Part shown: positions 1 to 11,040 of the stretch, one piece after another
How the letters are laid out: the number at the start of each line of letters is the position of its first letter
How positions within the stretch are numbered: position 1 is the first letter of the stretch
Assembly: GCF_910592395.1 (NCBI RefSeq)
Contig: NC_088311.1
Location: 15,690,501-15,754,500, forward strand
Origin: Lineus longissimus
Taxonomy: Eukaryota; Nemertea; Pilidiophora; Heteronemertea; Lineidae
DNA length: 64,000 nucleotides
Direction: 5' to 3'
Notes under the pieces: model-generated
Seen by the model: only the letters and a program-made list of their open reading frames with translations
Told to the model about the DNA's origin: nothing
Database searches by the model: none
Translations under genes and position numbers: made by a program

Positions 1-1720
1 TTACGACCGTCTGGAAACTTTTAAGTTTTTAATTAAAAATTCGATTTCATTGAATTGACCAAAAATATTGCGCACAGCAGCTCATGCTTAGTCAATTTGC
101 CTCTGGTAAGTGCTGGAAGCTCTTCTATATGGCATAAAGAAACAGCACAAAAACAGTGCATAATGCGTAGGATTGACCAGCCTCGCCATACCATATTTAT
201 GACTCCGCATTTTTGAGAAGCGCCATAACTACACCAAAATGTTTTTATCACTATGACAATACAGTTGTAAAACTTTATCCAGCATTGCTATCAAATACTC
301 TCGAAGGAAACTTTGTCAATACCGAGTTTCTGCAAATTTCACGCATAGAATCACGATTTACGAACTTATGATTACAAAGGAACTCGCGTTCCATTTTGCA
401 GTCAGCTGGATCTGGTGTCATATTTTAGAAGTCAATGCTTTCGTCCAGTTCCAGTCTAATTGAAAAACGGACGCTGCGACAATTTAGACTAATTCTTAAG
501 GACTCGGCCAGTTCGTCACCACGATTTCAAAACTCGCTGCGTCTAAGAAATTACAGTGGATTGGTGAAAGAACTTTGGATCTCGAGTGACCCTTCCAAGG
601 ATAACATACGTTGATCAGCTTAGAAACAAATGACCTTGTGGTTTCTTTTTTCGGAGAACTAGCCATTTGTAATTCGTAATTTGTAATTCGTGAGATTTCA
701 GGAAACTCGCTTATGTCTAGAAATTGAGATTCCATAAATCATCCTGGCCAATAAATTTAGTCAATAGATATCAATATTTGATAATGTGTGCATGCACCTT
801 TTCGCGAAGGCTTACGCAATTCGCGGAGACTGACAAGAGTGAAAAGGCAGAAATTAACAAGCAAGCAGCCCAAAATGTTGATATTGTGTTACTGAGTCGA
901 ATGTTGGAATACTGGGAGTATAGCGAAGATACACAGAGAGAATGGCCGAGACAACATAACGAGTACCTACCACACTCTCTCCTAAACTAGAGAAGCTTGT
1001 CCGTCGTTGAAGAGTGGGACTGATTGTATCAAAAAGGGTGAATTTGCTCTCTCTCCTCTCTTGTTCCTGCCAAAAAACAAATAAACATAGAATATACTCA
1101 AGGTCTACTGAGATTCACCGCTTCAAATATGTACCTTTCCGAAAAGAACGAATATTTGTCAAATCAATCAAGACATTCAATCAGTGAGTGAATGCAAGTT
1201 GGGGGATTTTATGACATGGGTCATTATTTCAAACGATAACCCTATGTTATAATATTTTCTGACTTAATCTTGTTTTAAAAGTTTGCTGTTTGCCTAAGAA
1301 AATTCTCACTATCTTTCAGACTTTGATCCTATTTTCTAAATCTCCTCAGTCCTGCAGTTGTTACGGCTTCCTCGAATTGTTCCATTTCATCTTGCTTTGC
1401 CAATCGAGATAGATTCACCGAGTGCACCCGAGGGCTAAAATTTAAGTAGGCCTACTAGCTTCTGCGGAAAAGCTGCCCAAAAATCATTGCCACCCCTGAA
1501 TTTGACACTGTGGTAGTAAAAAAATTGAGAGGGTTAAAAAATGAAAAAAAAAAATCGCCTATATCTTAGAAAAGAATTCTAAAACAATTTGATTTAGAAT
1601 GAACCAAAATTTACAGTGTAAATGCGCTATGCGCCAACAAAGTCTCGTCTTGAATTCAGCGGTTATGGTTGTTGCCAAATATGGAAGCAGTCGAAAACCA
1701 TTTAAAACCACTTTATTGGG
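1..1720. other. No supported gene
   Basis: AT-rich sequence with only short open frames. None has a recognisable domain, a convincing splice context or low-complexity structure. The longest, 724-990 (+), gives an 88-residue frame with no family resemblance that I can name. I treat the stretch as intergenic or intronic. Confidence 0.6.
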
Positions 1721-1722
1721 TA

Positions 1723-2775
1723 CAGTGGAACCCCGGTTGGCGACCACCCCGGTAACGCGACCACGATTCTCTGGTCCCGAATGGTTTCCTCTCTAATCAC
1801 CATTAAGAGACCCCCGCTAAGACGACCACCCCGGTACCCCGACCGCGACCACTGGCTTGGCCGGTACCAAAGTGAAAATCAACCCCGCTAAGCCGACCAC
1901 CAGGCCTAATTGCCGTAATCGGTCGCGACCGCGGCATAGTAATTAGCACCTCGCTGCCAAGCTCTGTTGAGACGGGGACAATGGCCATGGGAATACATAT
2001 GAAAACAAAAAATACAATGTGATTTTGCAGGTATGATCAATTGTATAAGTGTAAATGAATAAATAAACTTTCCTTTTCTAACGTTTTCATGGTTTGTTTT
2101 CATTACTGAGCCAGTTCAGTACCAGACATGCGCACTCAGCAGCAGCAAAATCATGTGATTTGCGTGATTTGCATATGAACTTATAATAAACGGCGGGTAG
2201 TTTGAAGACCACACTTATGACAATAACAAGCTTGCGAGACGTTTGAATGTTTTATGATATGGAGAACTTGGTTGATTTACTACAGTATCATTTTATATTT
2301 CTTTAAATATTTTGACTGAAAATAGATTTGATTAAAACTGTAGCAGTACTCAACTCATCATTCACGTGGAATCATACGACAAGTTTACTTCAATCGTCAC
2401 AAACAGTCGGGTACATGGAGGATGATTCACCAAATTGCCCGCAAATGCGTCACGTCGGGCAGATAATGAAACTTTGTGGATAAAATGAGTTACAAAATTA
2501 CATTTTCTAACTCATTCTGAGAATGTAACATGAAATTTTATCGACGAACTGTTCTTGCGAGGCATGATAACAAAACTTTGGAGCGTGCATCATCTCAATC
2601 AGGCAGCGTTGCTATGGTAGTACAGCGTACACACGCCATGCAGTTGGCAATTTTGGCGGGAAAAATAATCATGTATTTCGTCTGGGGATTCCCAACCTCG
2701 CTAACACGACCACCCCGGTAACACGACCACTCCGACCACGGTCCCATGAGTGGTCGTGTTACCGGGGTTCCACTG
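1723..2775. mobile_element. pogo/Tigger-type MITE, TA duplication
   Basis: The left end reads CAGTGGAACCCCGGTTGGCG and the right end is its complement (ccggggttccactg), flanked on both sides by TA (1721-1722 and 2776-2777). A CAGTGGAACCCCGGTTAAC-like terminus with TA target-site duplication is typical of pogo/Tigger elements of the IS630-Tc1-mariner group. The word CGACCACCCCGGTA recurs just inside both ends (1740-1890 and 2700-2760) and probably represents subterminal repeats. No transposase domain is visible in the 1,053 bp, so the element is non-autonomous. A pogo transposase relic at 47.6-49.2 kb is of the same superfamily, but a match between the two was not shown. Confidence 0.85.
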
Positions 2776-2777
2776 TA

Positions 2778-3475
2778 TTTGATTTGAGATGTTTTATAAA
2801 TAATTTGGGCCAAAGGTATACGAAAACCGCTTGGGTAGAATTGGCTAAAATGCTTCGTTTTTTTACATTTTGGCTCCATCCTCGCAGTTTCCGTGAAACA
2901 ACCAATACATTTGGCGCAAATTATTGTGCAGGAGTATTTTTCCGACAATAAGTTTAATTCTCTACAATATCAAGCAGCTAGAGACAGCAATGAAAGATAG
3001 CAACTGAAAAATCAGTCTACATGATGTTGTATCGGGTTGATGAAAAAGCAACAACATTCAAATGTGTTACTACTAAGGTATCCGGTTTATAGCATTGAGA
3101 TTCGGTGAATAATAGGTCCTGATGGTTATTTACATCAATCTAAAGGTCGGTTGAGAAGGGCAATAGTCATAGATTTATGAATAGATTTAAGTTTGAAATG
3201 AGGTGCCTAAATATTATGCAGTATCAAAATATCGTAACTTAAAATACTCTCGTTCAGACCAAACGTTACCCCACTATTCCGAGCGTTGTATCTCAAAAGA
3301 CACTTAGTCAATCCTAATGAAAACCAATGATTTTACTCATCCATATTCCCCACTTAGTGTGTGTAAATGCTACGCTAATATTGCCACAGGTGTTTAGAAG
3401 TGTCGAATAAAAAAAATGCCGATCAAATTGCCTACATACTGCCCTAAGCCTCTTTTACCATGCATTAAATAATGC
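2778..3475. other. No supported gene
   Basis: Spacer between the pogo-type MITE and the next inverted-repeat element. I see no ORF, tandem repeat or terminal repeat here. Confidence 0.5.
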
Positions 3476-3510
3476 AAATAATATTTGTTTCACTGAAACA
3501 AATATTATTT
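3476..3510. repeat. Perfect 35 bp palindrome
   Basis: A 17 bp arm (AAATAATATTTGTTTCA), one central C, and the exact complement of the arm. It lies directly outside the left terminal repeat of the 3518-4762 element. It could be a cruciform-forming target site or a remnant of another small element. Confidence 0.85.
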
Positions 3511-3517
3511 CAGACAA

Positions 3518-4762
3518 GGGTTTTTATGGATGCATGCTTTAAGAAAGGAGATTGGTAAGTTGACCTACTGATAATTCCGAGATGTGGCCAACACGTCTGG
3601 CTAATCATTTTAGGTGATTGCTAGAAGCGGGAACATCCAGGTCGCCAGTTTGAATGAACGTAGATGCGAGTCACGATTCACAATAAATATTCGCTACGCT
3701 GATTACGTGGATATCTACTATTTTTGTACTGACCACATACATTTTGACGTATCATCCGGCGAGGCACCGTTGATTATAAGATGTTTTGCTGATGATTTGG
3801 TGGCTTCAACGTTGGTAAGGTTTTCTCTCCAATTTTTCAAATTATGTACCGTACACATCAATTGTGATTCTGACCTCGTTCATTGTTTTGCCTTCAGGGG
3901 ACAGCAAGCACTAGACTTCCGTACAGCGATGCAACGTGTTGCTACATGCTGCTACGCGCATTGGAGAGAGGAACATACATCCAGTTAATGAAAGCCTACA
4001 CAGCCAGCGTAGTAGTAGGAAATTTCACCCTTGAAAAAGAGTCCGGCCATATTGTATTCTGACGGATTATGGTATATTGTTCAATAGAAGCCATGACCGT
4101 CAATAGCTGAGGGACTTGAGGGCTGAAGAGAATCCTTTGTTCCCTGGTCAAATATGCTCATACCATTCCCATGTAGAATCTCGCATAAAATTAAATGAAA
4201 AAGCTACGAAATCGCTATGCTTTGTTTTTGCAAACCGATAGGTTATCATTCAGTCAATCAATCAATCACAACCATGGCAAGCTGTTTGTTCATTTAATCA
4301 GACAAACTAGTTTATTTTTGCAAAAACAGTTTTTCTGCGTATAGAAATATTCGAGAAAGTTTGATTCACAAGAGTTGCCAGCCATGCCATACAACACCAA
4401 CATTGTGAAAGTATGTGGCTGGTGGTTTCTTAACGAAGTCCTTTCTCTCTCCACATGGACATAATCATCTTTGTTCAGGCATTTTGGCAGTTTAGAATGC
4501 TCCCGTATGACCTTTGGAAATGGGAGCAACAGTAAGCGGATAAATGGTAGTTTTGTCCTAATTTTTAGATGAAATTCAGTAGCGATTTATTTACGTGGAT
4601 GGTGACTCGCAGCTGCGGGCGTTCAAAATAGCGATCTAGCTGTCCTCACCTCTAACGAACACCCGAGATGATTAACCAGACATGTTGGCCACATCTTGGA
4701 AGTATGGTTAGGTCAACTTACCCATCTATTTTCTTAAATCTGACATGCATGCATAAAGCCAA
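3518..4762. mobile_element. Inverted-repeat DNA element of unknown superfamily
   Basis: The segment at about 3520-3620 and the reverse complement of about 4660-4762 align over roughly 85-100 bp. Shared blocks include GGTAAGTTGACCTA and GATGTGGCCAACA.GTCTGG. I judge identity at about 80% by eye. The exact termini are uncertain because the outermost bases (ATGCATGC-rich) have diverged, so no target duplication can be called. The interior holds a spliced-looking open frame (3614-4062). The element is old, and its superfamily is not evident from the termini. Confidence 0.55.
3614..4062 (+). CDS. Candidate two-exon ORF inside the inverted-repeat element
   Basis: An open frame from 3614 runs 67 codons to a donor-like TTG|GTAAGG at 3814/3815. 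An 83 bp intron-like segment ends in a pyrimidine-rich TTTTGCCTTCAG at 3897. Splicing there is phase 0 and continues for 54 codons to a stop at 4060-4062. The downstream part, around residues 75-115, has a balanced, protein-like composition (for example the stretch YMLLRALERGTYIQLMKAYT). I do not recognise the family. The ORF starts at the inner edge of the left terminal repeat, so it may be element-encoded rather than host. The alternative is chance openness; the matching splice phase is the main argument against that. Confidence 0.3.
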
Positions 4763-5492
4763 TTTAGAAAACACTAATGCCCGTACGCGATGTTTTGAAC
4801 GACCGATCAACCATCTTTTCAAACGCCCTCACATATGAGAGACTTTCAGCAGGCCGCAGTGGCGCTATCGCATTCACCAACATAGCACTGGATGTGGAGC
4901 ACAGATATGAGCATCAGTTCATATATCTTACTATAAGTGGCCATTGCGACCTAACACGACCATTGTCCGAAATCGAATGCCACCTCATCAGACAATTCCT
5001 CAATACACGCATGGTTTAAATACTAGCCAAGCGGGAAGTTGTCTTGCATCTTTAAAACACGAAAAATAGCTGGGTGTTCTTATTCTCATCACAGAGTGTC
5101 ATGTTCATCTCCTGATTATGTATCTTATGAATTCACCTCGCCAATATTGTAAAAGGGCAAATTTTAAAGGCCAGTTTGAACTAAAAGCAGTACAGATGGC
5201 ACAAAAGACACCATTCTGTCAGGCTTGTACGTGAAATGAAAAACTGAAAAATACGTTTATTTACAACAAACCAAGTGGAATCTTGTGTGACCTTTCAGTA
5301 TTGAGTAATCGTCCTGTTGCCATTCTATTTATTTACTCAGAAAATCCAGCCAAATTAGTTCCTTTTTTAATTGCTTTAACACCTTCAATTAAACCATAGA
5401 TCATGAAGCAACCAACAATCATCAATAGGAGAGTAATATGTTTAGCCGGAAAGCCAAAAACAGCACAACTCCCTTCAAGGGGTGATCTGTAT
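4763..5492. other. No supported gene
   Basis: Contains an 80-codon frame at 4777-5019 (+) of protein-like composition but with no recognisable domain, splice context or neighbour. Otherwise this is featureless AT-rich DNA. Confidence 0.4.
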
Positions 5493-5585
5493 GTTCCCCA
5501 GTACCTATATTCCCCAGTACCTATATTCCCCCAATATGTACCTATGTTCCTCGGTACCTTTGTTCCCCGGTACCTATGTTCCCCT
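5493..5585. repeat. Short minisatellite, about 15-16 bp unit
   Basis: About five to six degenerate tandem copies of TTCCCCAGTACCTAT(A/G), drifting to TTCCCCGGTACCTATG. It lies immediately upstream of the LINE 5' region. Confidence 0.85.
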
Positions 5586-5939
5586 ACATAATTATAAGAG
5601 AGGGTTCAGTGTACCAATTTAAGTCATGGAAGAATAAAACTATTGCTGTGCTCTTGCTGTGAGTCCGTACCTTGTCGTGGTGCAACAGCTTGTGTACCCC
5701 CGTAAACCAAGAGGCTATGTTGACTGGAGTTCACGCCTGGTAGGTCTAACAATGTCAAACAGGTTCTGAGGGAGGAGTCACACTAGAAACGACTCCTGGG
5801 CCCATTAGTTCAAAGCCTGGTTAGTTTAGCAACCGCACGGTTTTAGTGACCGCTACTTAACTTAGCGGACCTTGAGGTCCCGCTTAAACTTGGCAGCACC
5901 CCATGAAAAAACCCTTCAGGTATCGCTAACTTAGTAGTG

Positions 5940-6680
5940 GCATGCCTAACGGAGCGAATTTGGCCCGAGAACCCTATACCAAGCTGGGAAACTTGAACAG
6001 GTCATCCAGGAAATGCACCTGTATGACATTGGAATCCTCGGAATCCCAAGAAGCCAGATGGACTGGTAATGGCAAGAGGCCCTAACGACAGGTGGTACAA
6101 TCATCTGGTCTGGCCGCCAAGACAACCAACACACAGCTGGAGTAGCCTTGATTATCCAAAGACATCTTGGAAACACCTTGATGAAATAGAAGCCAATCAC
6201 AGACAGGCTTCTATATGCCCGCCTCTACTCGCACTGTGTCAAATTGTCCGTGATCACCTACTATGGACCAACAGAGGACGCCGATGCCGAGAAAAAAGAT
6301 GTTTTGTACTTCAGCCTTCAAGCAGCTGTTAGGAACATCCCAGCCCATGATACTGTCGTATTTTTGGGAGACTATTATGCACAAGTGGTGGATGTCAACA
6401 CAGACCATGAGAGAATCATGGGAAAGGAAGGTACTGGGAAAATGTCAGACAATGGAGAAAGGTTATGTGATTTTGGGGGGGAGAACAACCTGGATATTGG
6501 AGGACCATCTTCCATCACAAGCTCATCCACAAATAGACAAGGAGATCACCGAATGGTGGAGCGACAAACCAGATTGACCACATTTTGATCAATGGTAGAT
6601 GGAAGCACACATTACGAGATGTCCGAGTGATGCGTGGTGCAGATGTTGGAAGCGACCATTACTTATCAATTGCCAAGCTA
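5940..6680 (+). pseudogene. APE-like endonuclease domain of LINE (broken)
   Basis: The fragments read as an exonuclease-endonuclease-phosphatase domain that would nick target DNA for target-primed reverse transcription. Recognisable pieces are an N-terminal block ending in a DIGILGI..RSQMDW-like string (about 6010-6070), YYGPTEDADAEKKDV (about 6259-6303), VVFLGDYYAQVV (about 6355-6390), HERIMGKEG (about 6408-6435) and GSDHYLS (about 6650-6670). The family normally has a G-D-x-N at the third block; here the Asn position is Tyr, so a catalytic residue appears lost. Frame changes and stops (for example after MDW) separate the blocks. Confidence 0.8.
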
Positions 6681-7011
6681 AAGTTGAAGCTAAGGAAAGT
6701 CAGGTAGTAGAACCCAGCCAAGATTTGGCACAGAAAATCTGAAGAACCCAACCACCCGACAGCATTTCCAGACAAGCCTAAGTAACAGTTTCGGGATCCT
6801 CCAAAACGAAGCGGAGATGTCTATTATGGATTTTATAACCAGGCGATGGAACAAACATAGAAAAGATACTTGGGTACAGATGATCAAAGAAGAAGAAATG
6901 AATATATCAGCAGACTTTGGACCTGATAGGCGAGAAAAAAGACATAAAGAGCAAGATACTAAATGCCAAATCACAGCGTCTGAAAGAGAAACTCCACAAG
7001 GACAACTCTAA

Positions 7012-7721
7012 GGCCGCGTATCCATAGGATACGCCCTTGTGTAGTGTGGCGTTATGGCGTAACAGCCTTGTGACCTGGCACTATGCCCTGCGTCTCCATT
7101 GGATATTCCCTTTTGGTCATGTAGACCTGTGTAGTCCTCATTTCGCAGCGGTCAATCGGTACGGATGGAGGTGCGAGAAGAAAGGTAGGCGTTTATCCGC
7201 ACACTGTCATTATTTCAGAAGACAATTTCTTATGAATATTGAAAATGAAAATACAAGTAACTTGCATTTTCACTTGCAACATCAAATTGACATGTACATG
7301 TATATAAAACTTGACTTTTAAGCAACAAATTACAGGTTGATCATGAAAATTGACAGATATGATGAGGAGGCGAACGACGAGGATGCTCCGCATCCTACAA
7401 TGAACTCAAGGACCTCGTTCTACCAAGACTGGAATCTACAGATTCTAACTGGTGCAAGAGTAGTTCCCGTTGATGAACCTCTTGAATTAATTTCGCCTCA
7501 GACATTGCTTCCGCGTTGTTCACTCGCAAAAGAATGGACATGTTCAATCCCAATATGGGCCGATATTCCCAATCCACAGTGCATACATGCCCGCAATGTG
7601 ACACGGCATAACCTATGGGAACGATCAATAACACCAACGAAGGTTCATTGTCCGTGTGGCGCGCCATGCGGTAAAAAGGGAATGTTGTGCAGGGCACGGA
7701 ACAGCCTATGGATATGCGGCC
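7012..7721. mobile_element. PIF/Harbinger-type insertion in the LINE
   Basis: The left end GGCCGCGTATCCATAGG is matched by the complement of the right end CCTATGGATATGCGGCC (one mismatch). Both sides are flanked by TAA (7009-7011 and 7722-7724). A 3 bp TWA duplication with G-rich termini is the signature of PIF/Harbinger. Removing the 710 bp plus one TAA restores the LINE reading frame across the junction (..DNS-KKDKE..), which proves the insertion is secondary. The interior contains a 7337-7704 open frame with a Cys-rich end (CPCGAPCGKKGMLC). I do not recognise it as a Harbinger transposase or Myb partner. Confidence 0.88.
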
Positions 7722-7724
7722 TAA

Positions 7725-9487
7725 GAAAGACAAAGAGGCCAAGAACCATGCCCGGAATGACAAACGTCGTTTCAAAGAAGACCTTGCCACCAAGGCAGAG
7801 GAGGCAGCTAGACGAAAGGTGATGAAGACTCTCTACAAGATCTCAAAGAGGCTAAGAGGTGACACAGGAGCCAACCAGGAAGTTCCCATAAAAGCAACCG
7901 ATGGTAACATACTCACCAACTTGCAAGTAAAGATTGCACGATGAAGGGAGCATTTCAAGAACATCCTGAATCGACCTGACCCAACATTCCAGAGGCAGAT
8001 GAAGACCTTGATGTAAACCTTGGCCCCATAAAAGTGGGAGAGGTGAGACAAGCTATCAAGGCACAAAAAAGTGGGAAGGCCCTGGGGAAGGATGGCATCT
8101 GTCCTGAGATGCTGAAAGCCGAAGATCATGAAACCCCAGAAATCTTGCGAGCAATTTTAGAGAGGATCTGGATTAACAAAATGTCCCCGGAGGAATGGAA
8201 GACTAGTAGCATTGTCAAACTGCCAAAGAAAGGGGACCTTAGCAACTGCAACAACTAGCGAGGCATCACCCTGCTGCCACTGACGAGCGAACTGATCACC
8301 AGGATAATTTTGAACGAAATAAAAGCTGTAGTGGACAACATCATCCGACAGGAGCAGGCTGGCTTTTTTGAAAGGACGGTCCTGCTCTGAGCACATTTTC
8401 ACACTAGACTAAGAGCACATTTTCACACTAGACTAAGGCAGTTACTGGAGCAATGCACCTAGTGGAACAGCCCTATATACACCATATTTGTAGATTTCAG
8501 CAAAGCCTTTGACAGCCTGCACAGAGAATCCCTCTGGAAGATACTGCAGCACCATGGGATCCCGACGAAGATGGTCAATGTCATCAAGCTCCTCTACCAG
8601 GATATGCAGTGCCAAGTGATCTGTGATGGTCAACTCTCAGACAGATTCGAAGTCGAGACGGGTTAAAGCAAGGATGCATCCTTTAGCTCCCCCCTTTTCA
8701 CCCTAGCTGTTAACTGGCTGATGACAGAGACAATCAAGAACTGAAGAAGGGGCATTCGCTAGACACTCACTTCTGTCTTAGAAGACCTGGACTATGCTGA
8801 TGATATAGACCTCCTGTCGTCCCGACACAAAGATATGCAAGACAAGACCAACACAATGGTAGATACAGGTGGTTCAATTGGACTTGCAGTCAACATCCCC
8901 AAAACGAAGAAACATACCAACCAAAATCCCATCATGATTAACAACGAGCCAGTAGAAGAAGTCAACTCAGCAGTGTACCTCGGGGGCACCATGACCCCAG
9001 ACGGAGACTCTGAAAATGATTTGGAGGCAAGAATCATCAAAGCGAACCAAGCCTTTTGAATGCTGAAGCCTTTCTGGCGGAGCAAGAAGATCATCACCGC
9101 GACAAAACTCAAGATTTACAAGAGTAACGTACTTAGTGTTTTCCTGTATGGCGCCAAATGCTGGAAGGTGACGAGCAATCTCACACACAAGCTTGAGACT
9201 TTTCAAAAGAAATGCCTACGTAACATCTTGAATACCTACTTGCCTAACACCATCAGCAATCAAGAACTGTTTCAGAGAACCGGCTGCATATCAATGACCA
9301 CTGTGGTAAGAAGGAGGCGCTGGATGTGGATTGGACATGTCTGCCGTATGCCACCAAACAGCCATACAAGAATCGCCCTACGTTGGACAACTGACGGTAA
9401 GCGGAAAAAAGTCCCCCCCAACATCACCCAATTGGCCCAGGATAGGGGAGAGATGGTGAGCTCAAGTGGATGCCTTATGCGCTAATA
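7725..9487 (+). pseudogene. LINE reverse transcriptase and C-terminal segment (broken)
   Basis: Reverse transcriptase pieces in order: the charged linker KEAKNHARNDKRRFKEDLA (about 7728-7790); the fingers block SGKALGKDGICPEML (about 8073-8115); VKLPKKGDLSNCNN (about 8215-8258); FVDFSKAFDSLHRESLW (about 8487-8537, in a shifted frame); and the catalytic YADD at 8793-8804. Downstream are a thumb region, YGAKCWK (about 9148-9170) and the RRRWMWIGHVCRMP block (about 9315-9355) typical of the C-terminus of this class. At least five in-frame stops or frame changes are visible, for example at 7942, 8256-8258 and 9057-9059. It is a relic with no coding capacity. Confidence 0.9.
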
Positions 9488-9503
9488 TGGCTCAGAAGAG
9501 GAT

Positions 9504-9515
9504 TAAGTAAGTAAG
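9504..9515 (+). repeat. (TAAG)n LINE 3' tail
   Basis: Three TAAG units directly follow the last LINE codons. A short 3' microsatellite is the usual end of this retrotransposon class, so this marks the 3' boundary of the element. Confidence 0.75.
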
Positions 9516-9568
9516 TGGACGAGCAGGGTTCTCCAATACTGCTCACCACATGTTTTCCCTCAATGCAG

Positions 9569-9755
9569 CTCGATCAACCATTTTGTCATCAGTCTTATGG
9601 GCATGTTCCTCATGGAAAAGTACCCGAATGTTTGCATCTTCCAGGTTTTCATTGGCGTATCGATGTTTGTGGTATCTGTATCCATTAATTACAAGGTCTT
9701 GACCACCACGATTACCTGTCACAAGCCTTACATCCAGGGCTACATGTTGTTCTGA
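9569..9755 (+). CDS. Candidate terminal exon of a membrane protein
   Basis: A strong acceptor, ATGTTTTCCCTCAATGCAG, ends at 9568. From there one frame (after one leftover base) stays open for 61 codons to TGA at 9753-9755. The product has a hydrophobic segment (VFIGVSMFVVSVSI, about residues 28-41) preceded by a second hydrophobic stretch (HFVISLMGMFLM), then a short polar tail ending in GYMLF. This would be the C-terminal part of a multi-pass membrane protein whose upstream exons lie elsewhere. I cannot name the family. Its last 16 bases overlap the opposite-strand relic at 9740-11040. The exon is short, so chance openness is possible. Confidence 0.4.
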
Positions 9756-11040
9756 ACTGCAAAAAATCCAGAAACTCTATGCCTATTATTTTGGGGAAGA
9801 TGCAATAACTTCCTGGAATTGACGACTTTCAAAGAATTCGTGGATATAACAGCAGTACTAACAGGCCTATCAGTATCAGTGCTGTGATCAACACTGCTAA
9901 CACTGTTGCCAGTCTTGGGCGTAGTAGAAGAAGTAGTCTTCACTCTTATTTTCTTATCAATTGGGTCTTTCATCAGTGGAGGAGGTAAATTCTTTTTGTG
10001 GTTAATGTCATTCTTACCAGGCTTAGAGTGACTCGGTGCTATCAGAATAATGTTGTTGTAATTCTCAATCTTACCGACGATGTACAGACCTGGGTCTATT
10101 ACATAATCCAGTCTTGTATGAGTGTCAGACAATGCTTTTTGGTACGTTTGAATTAAGTGGGGTTATCAGGATATTGATCAATCGAGTCTCTTAGAAGTTT
10201 GATGAATTCCTTATGAGCGTCTAGTTGAGTTCCTGGTCGCCCTGTAATTTGGGTTCTTGTCAGTGCCTGTGCACCCAGTATGCAATAAACATGTTCTGAT
10301 TGAATCATTCAATCGCTCTATCCCGGGATCAGAGAATCCAGAGGACTTCAGAATCATGAACTGTTGGTATGTTCGACACGGTTTCTGTTCAATCACATCA
10401 AAAACATTTTTATGCTGATTAACATGGTGTTTATAATTAAGGTATCTGAGTATTTGAAATTGGCCATCCCTGCATCCCAGTCTGCATTAAACATTGGTGG
10501 AATTTTATTCTTATGGACTTGCATCAGGAAGAAATTGATTTTTGAATTATTGATGTAAAAGCCCGGGTCAGTAAAGTTCGGGTTGTAATCTGGTACACTC
10601 CAAGAAGTCCAACCACCTTTATTTTCAAACACTGAAAAATCATATTCGTCCTTCAGGTGAAACTCACTTAAAAACTAACCTAGTTTTCTCTGGTTTATGT
10701 TATTATGCATTTCGTTGAAATTGCTTTCGCCTGCGCCTGGTATTTGTAAATTGTTCATAATTATACATATTTGATAATGGGCATGACATCTGTAAAATTG
10801 ACTGACCATCGGGTCACTGTGGTTCAAGTGACTGTGTATTGAAACCCAAGTTCCGAATGTAGCAAACCAAACTGCCATATTAAATTGATTCTGGTAAAAC
10901 GATGGTAGGTTGTTCTCCAATCTCAGACAGTCTTTTCTATTTTCAAGCTTAAAAAAGCCAGGAGTTATCGATGTTTCTTGTACTTTGAAAATACTGTTAA
11001 TCCTTTCAGGACAAGTCTCGCAAAATTGCGAGCACCGCAA
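9740..11040 (-). pseudogene. Broken gene of unknown family
   Basis: Successive minus-strand frames share protein-like composition and read as one decayed coding region. 11040-10675 and 10632-10393 are in the same phase, separated by a TAG at 10677-10675, with the frame remaining open around it. 10396-10211 and 10132-9740 continue after frame changes. Visible features are Asn-rich aromatic segments (FNMAVWFATFGTW, PMFNADWDAGMANFKYSD), an ERLNDSIRT block (about 10300), an AHKEFIKLLRDSIDQYP block (about 10150-10205, in a third frame) and a GLYIVGKIENYNNIILIA block (about 10050-10100), with a Pro/Lys/Thr-rich tail. No intron signals separate the blocks, which suggests an intronless, possibly element- or virus-derived gene. 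I do not recognise the family. Confidence 0.55.

Larger units (their letters stand above)
5650..9520 (+). mobile_element. APE-type LINE, decayed and interrupted
   Basis: A non-LTR retrotransposon of the endonuclease-reverse transcriptase class often annotated as 'craniofacial development protein 2-like'. I place it in the I/Nimbus or RTE-like grouping without certainty. Parts in order: a 5' untranslated block with the GTACCTTGTCGTGGTGCAAC head (about 5660-5900), an APE endonuclease (about 5940-6680), a linker (6700-7010), a 710 bp DNA-transposon insertion (7012-7721), reverse transcriptase (7722-9060), a C-terminal segment (9060-9487), and a TAAG microsatellite tail. Several stops and frameshifts make it inactive. 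Confidence 0.85.
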
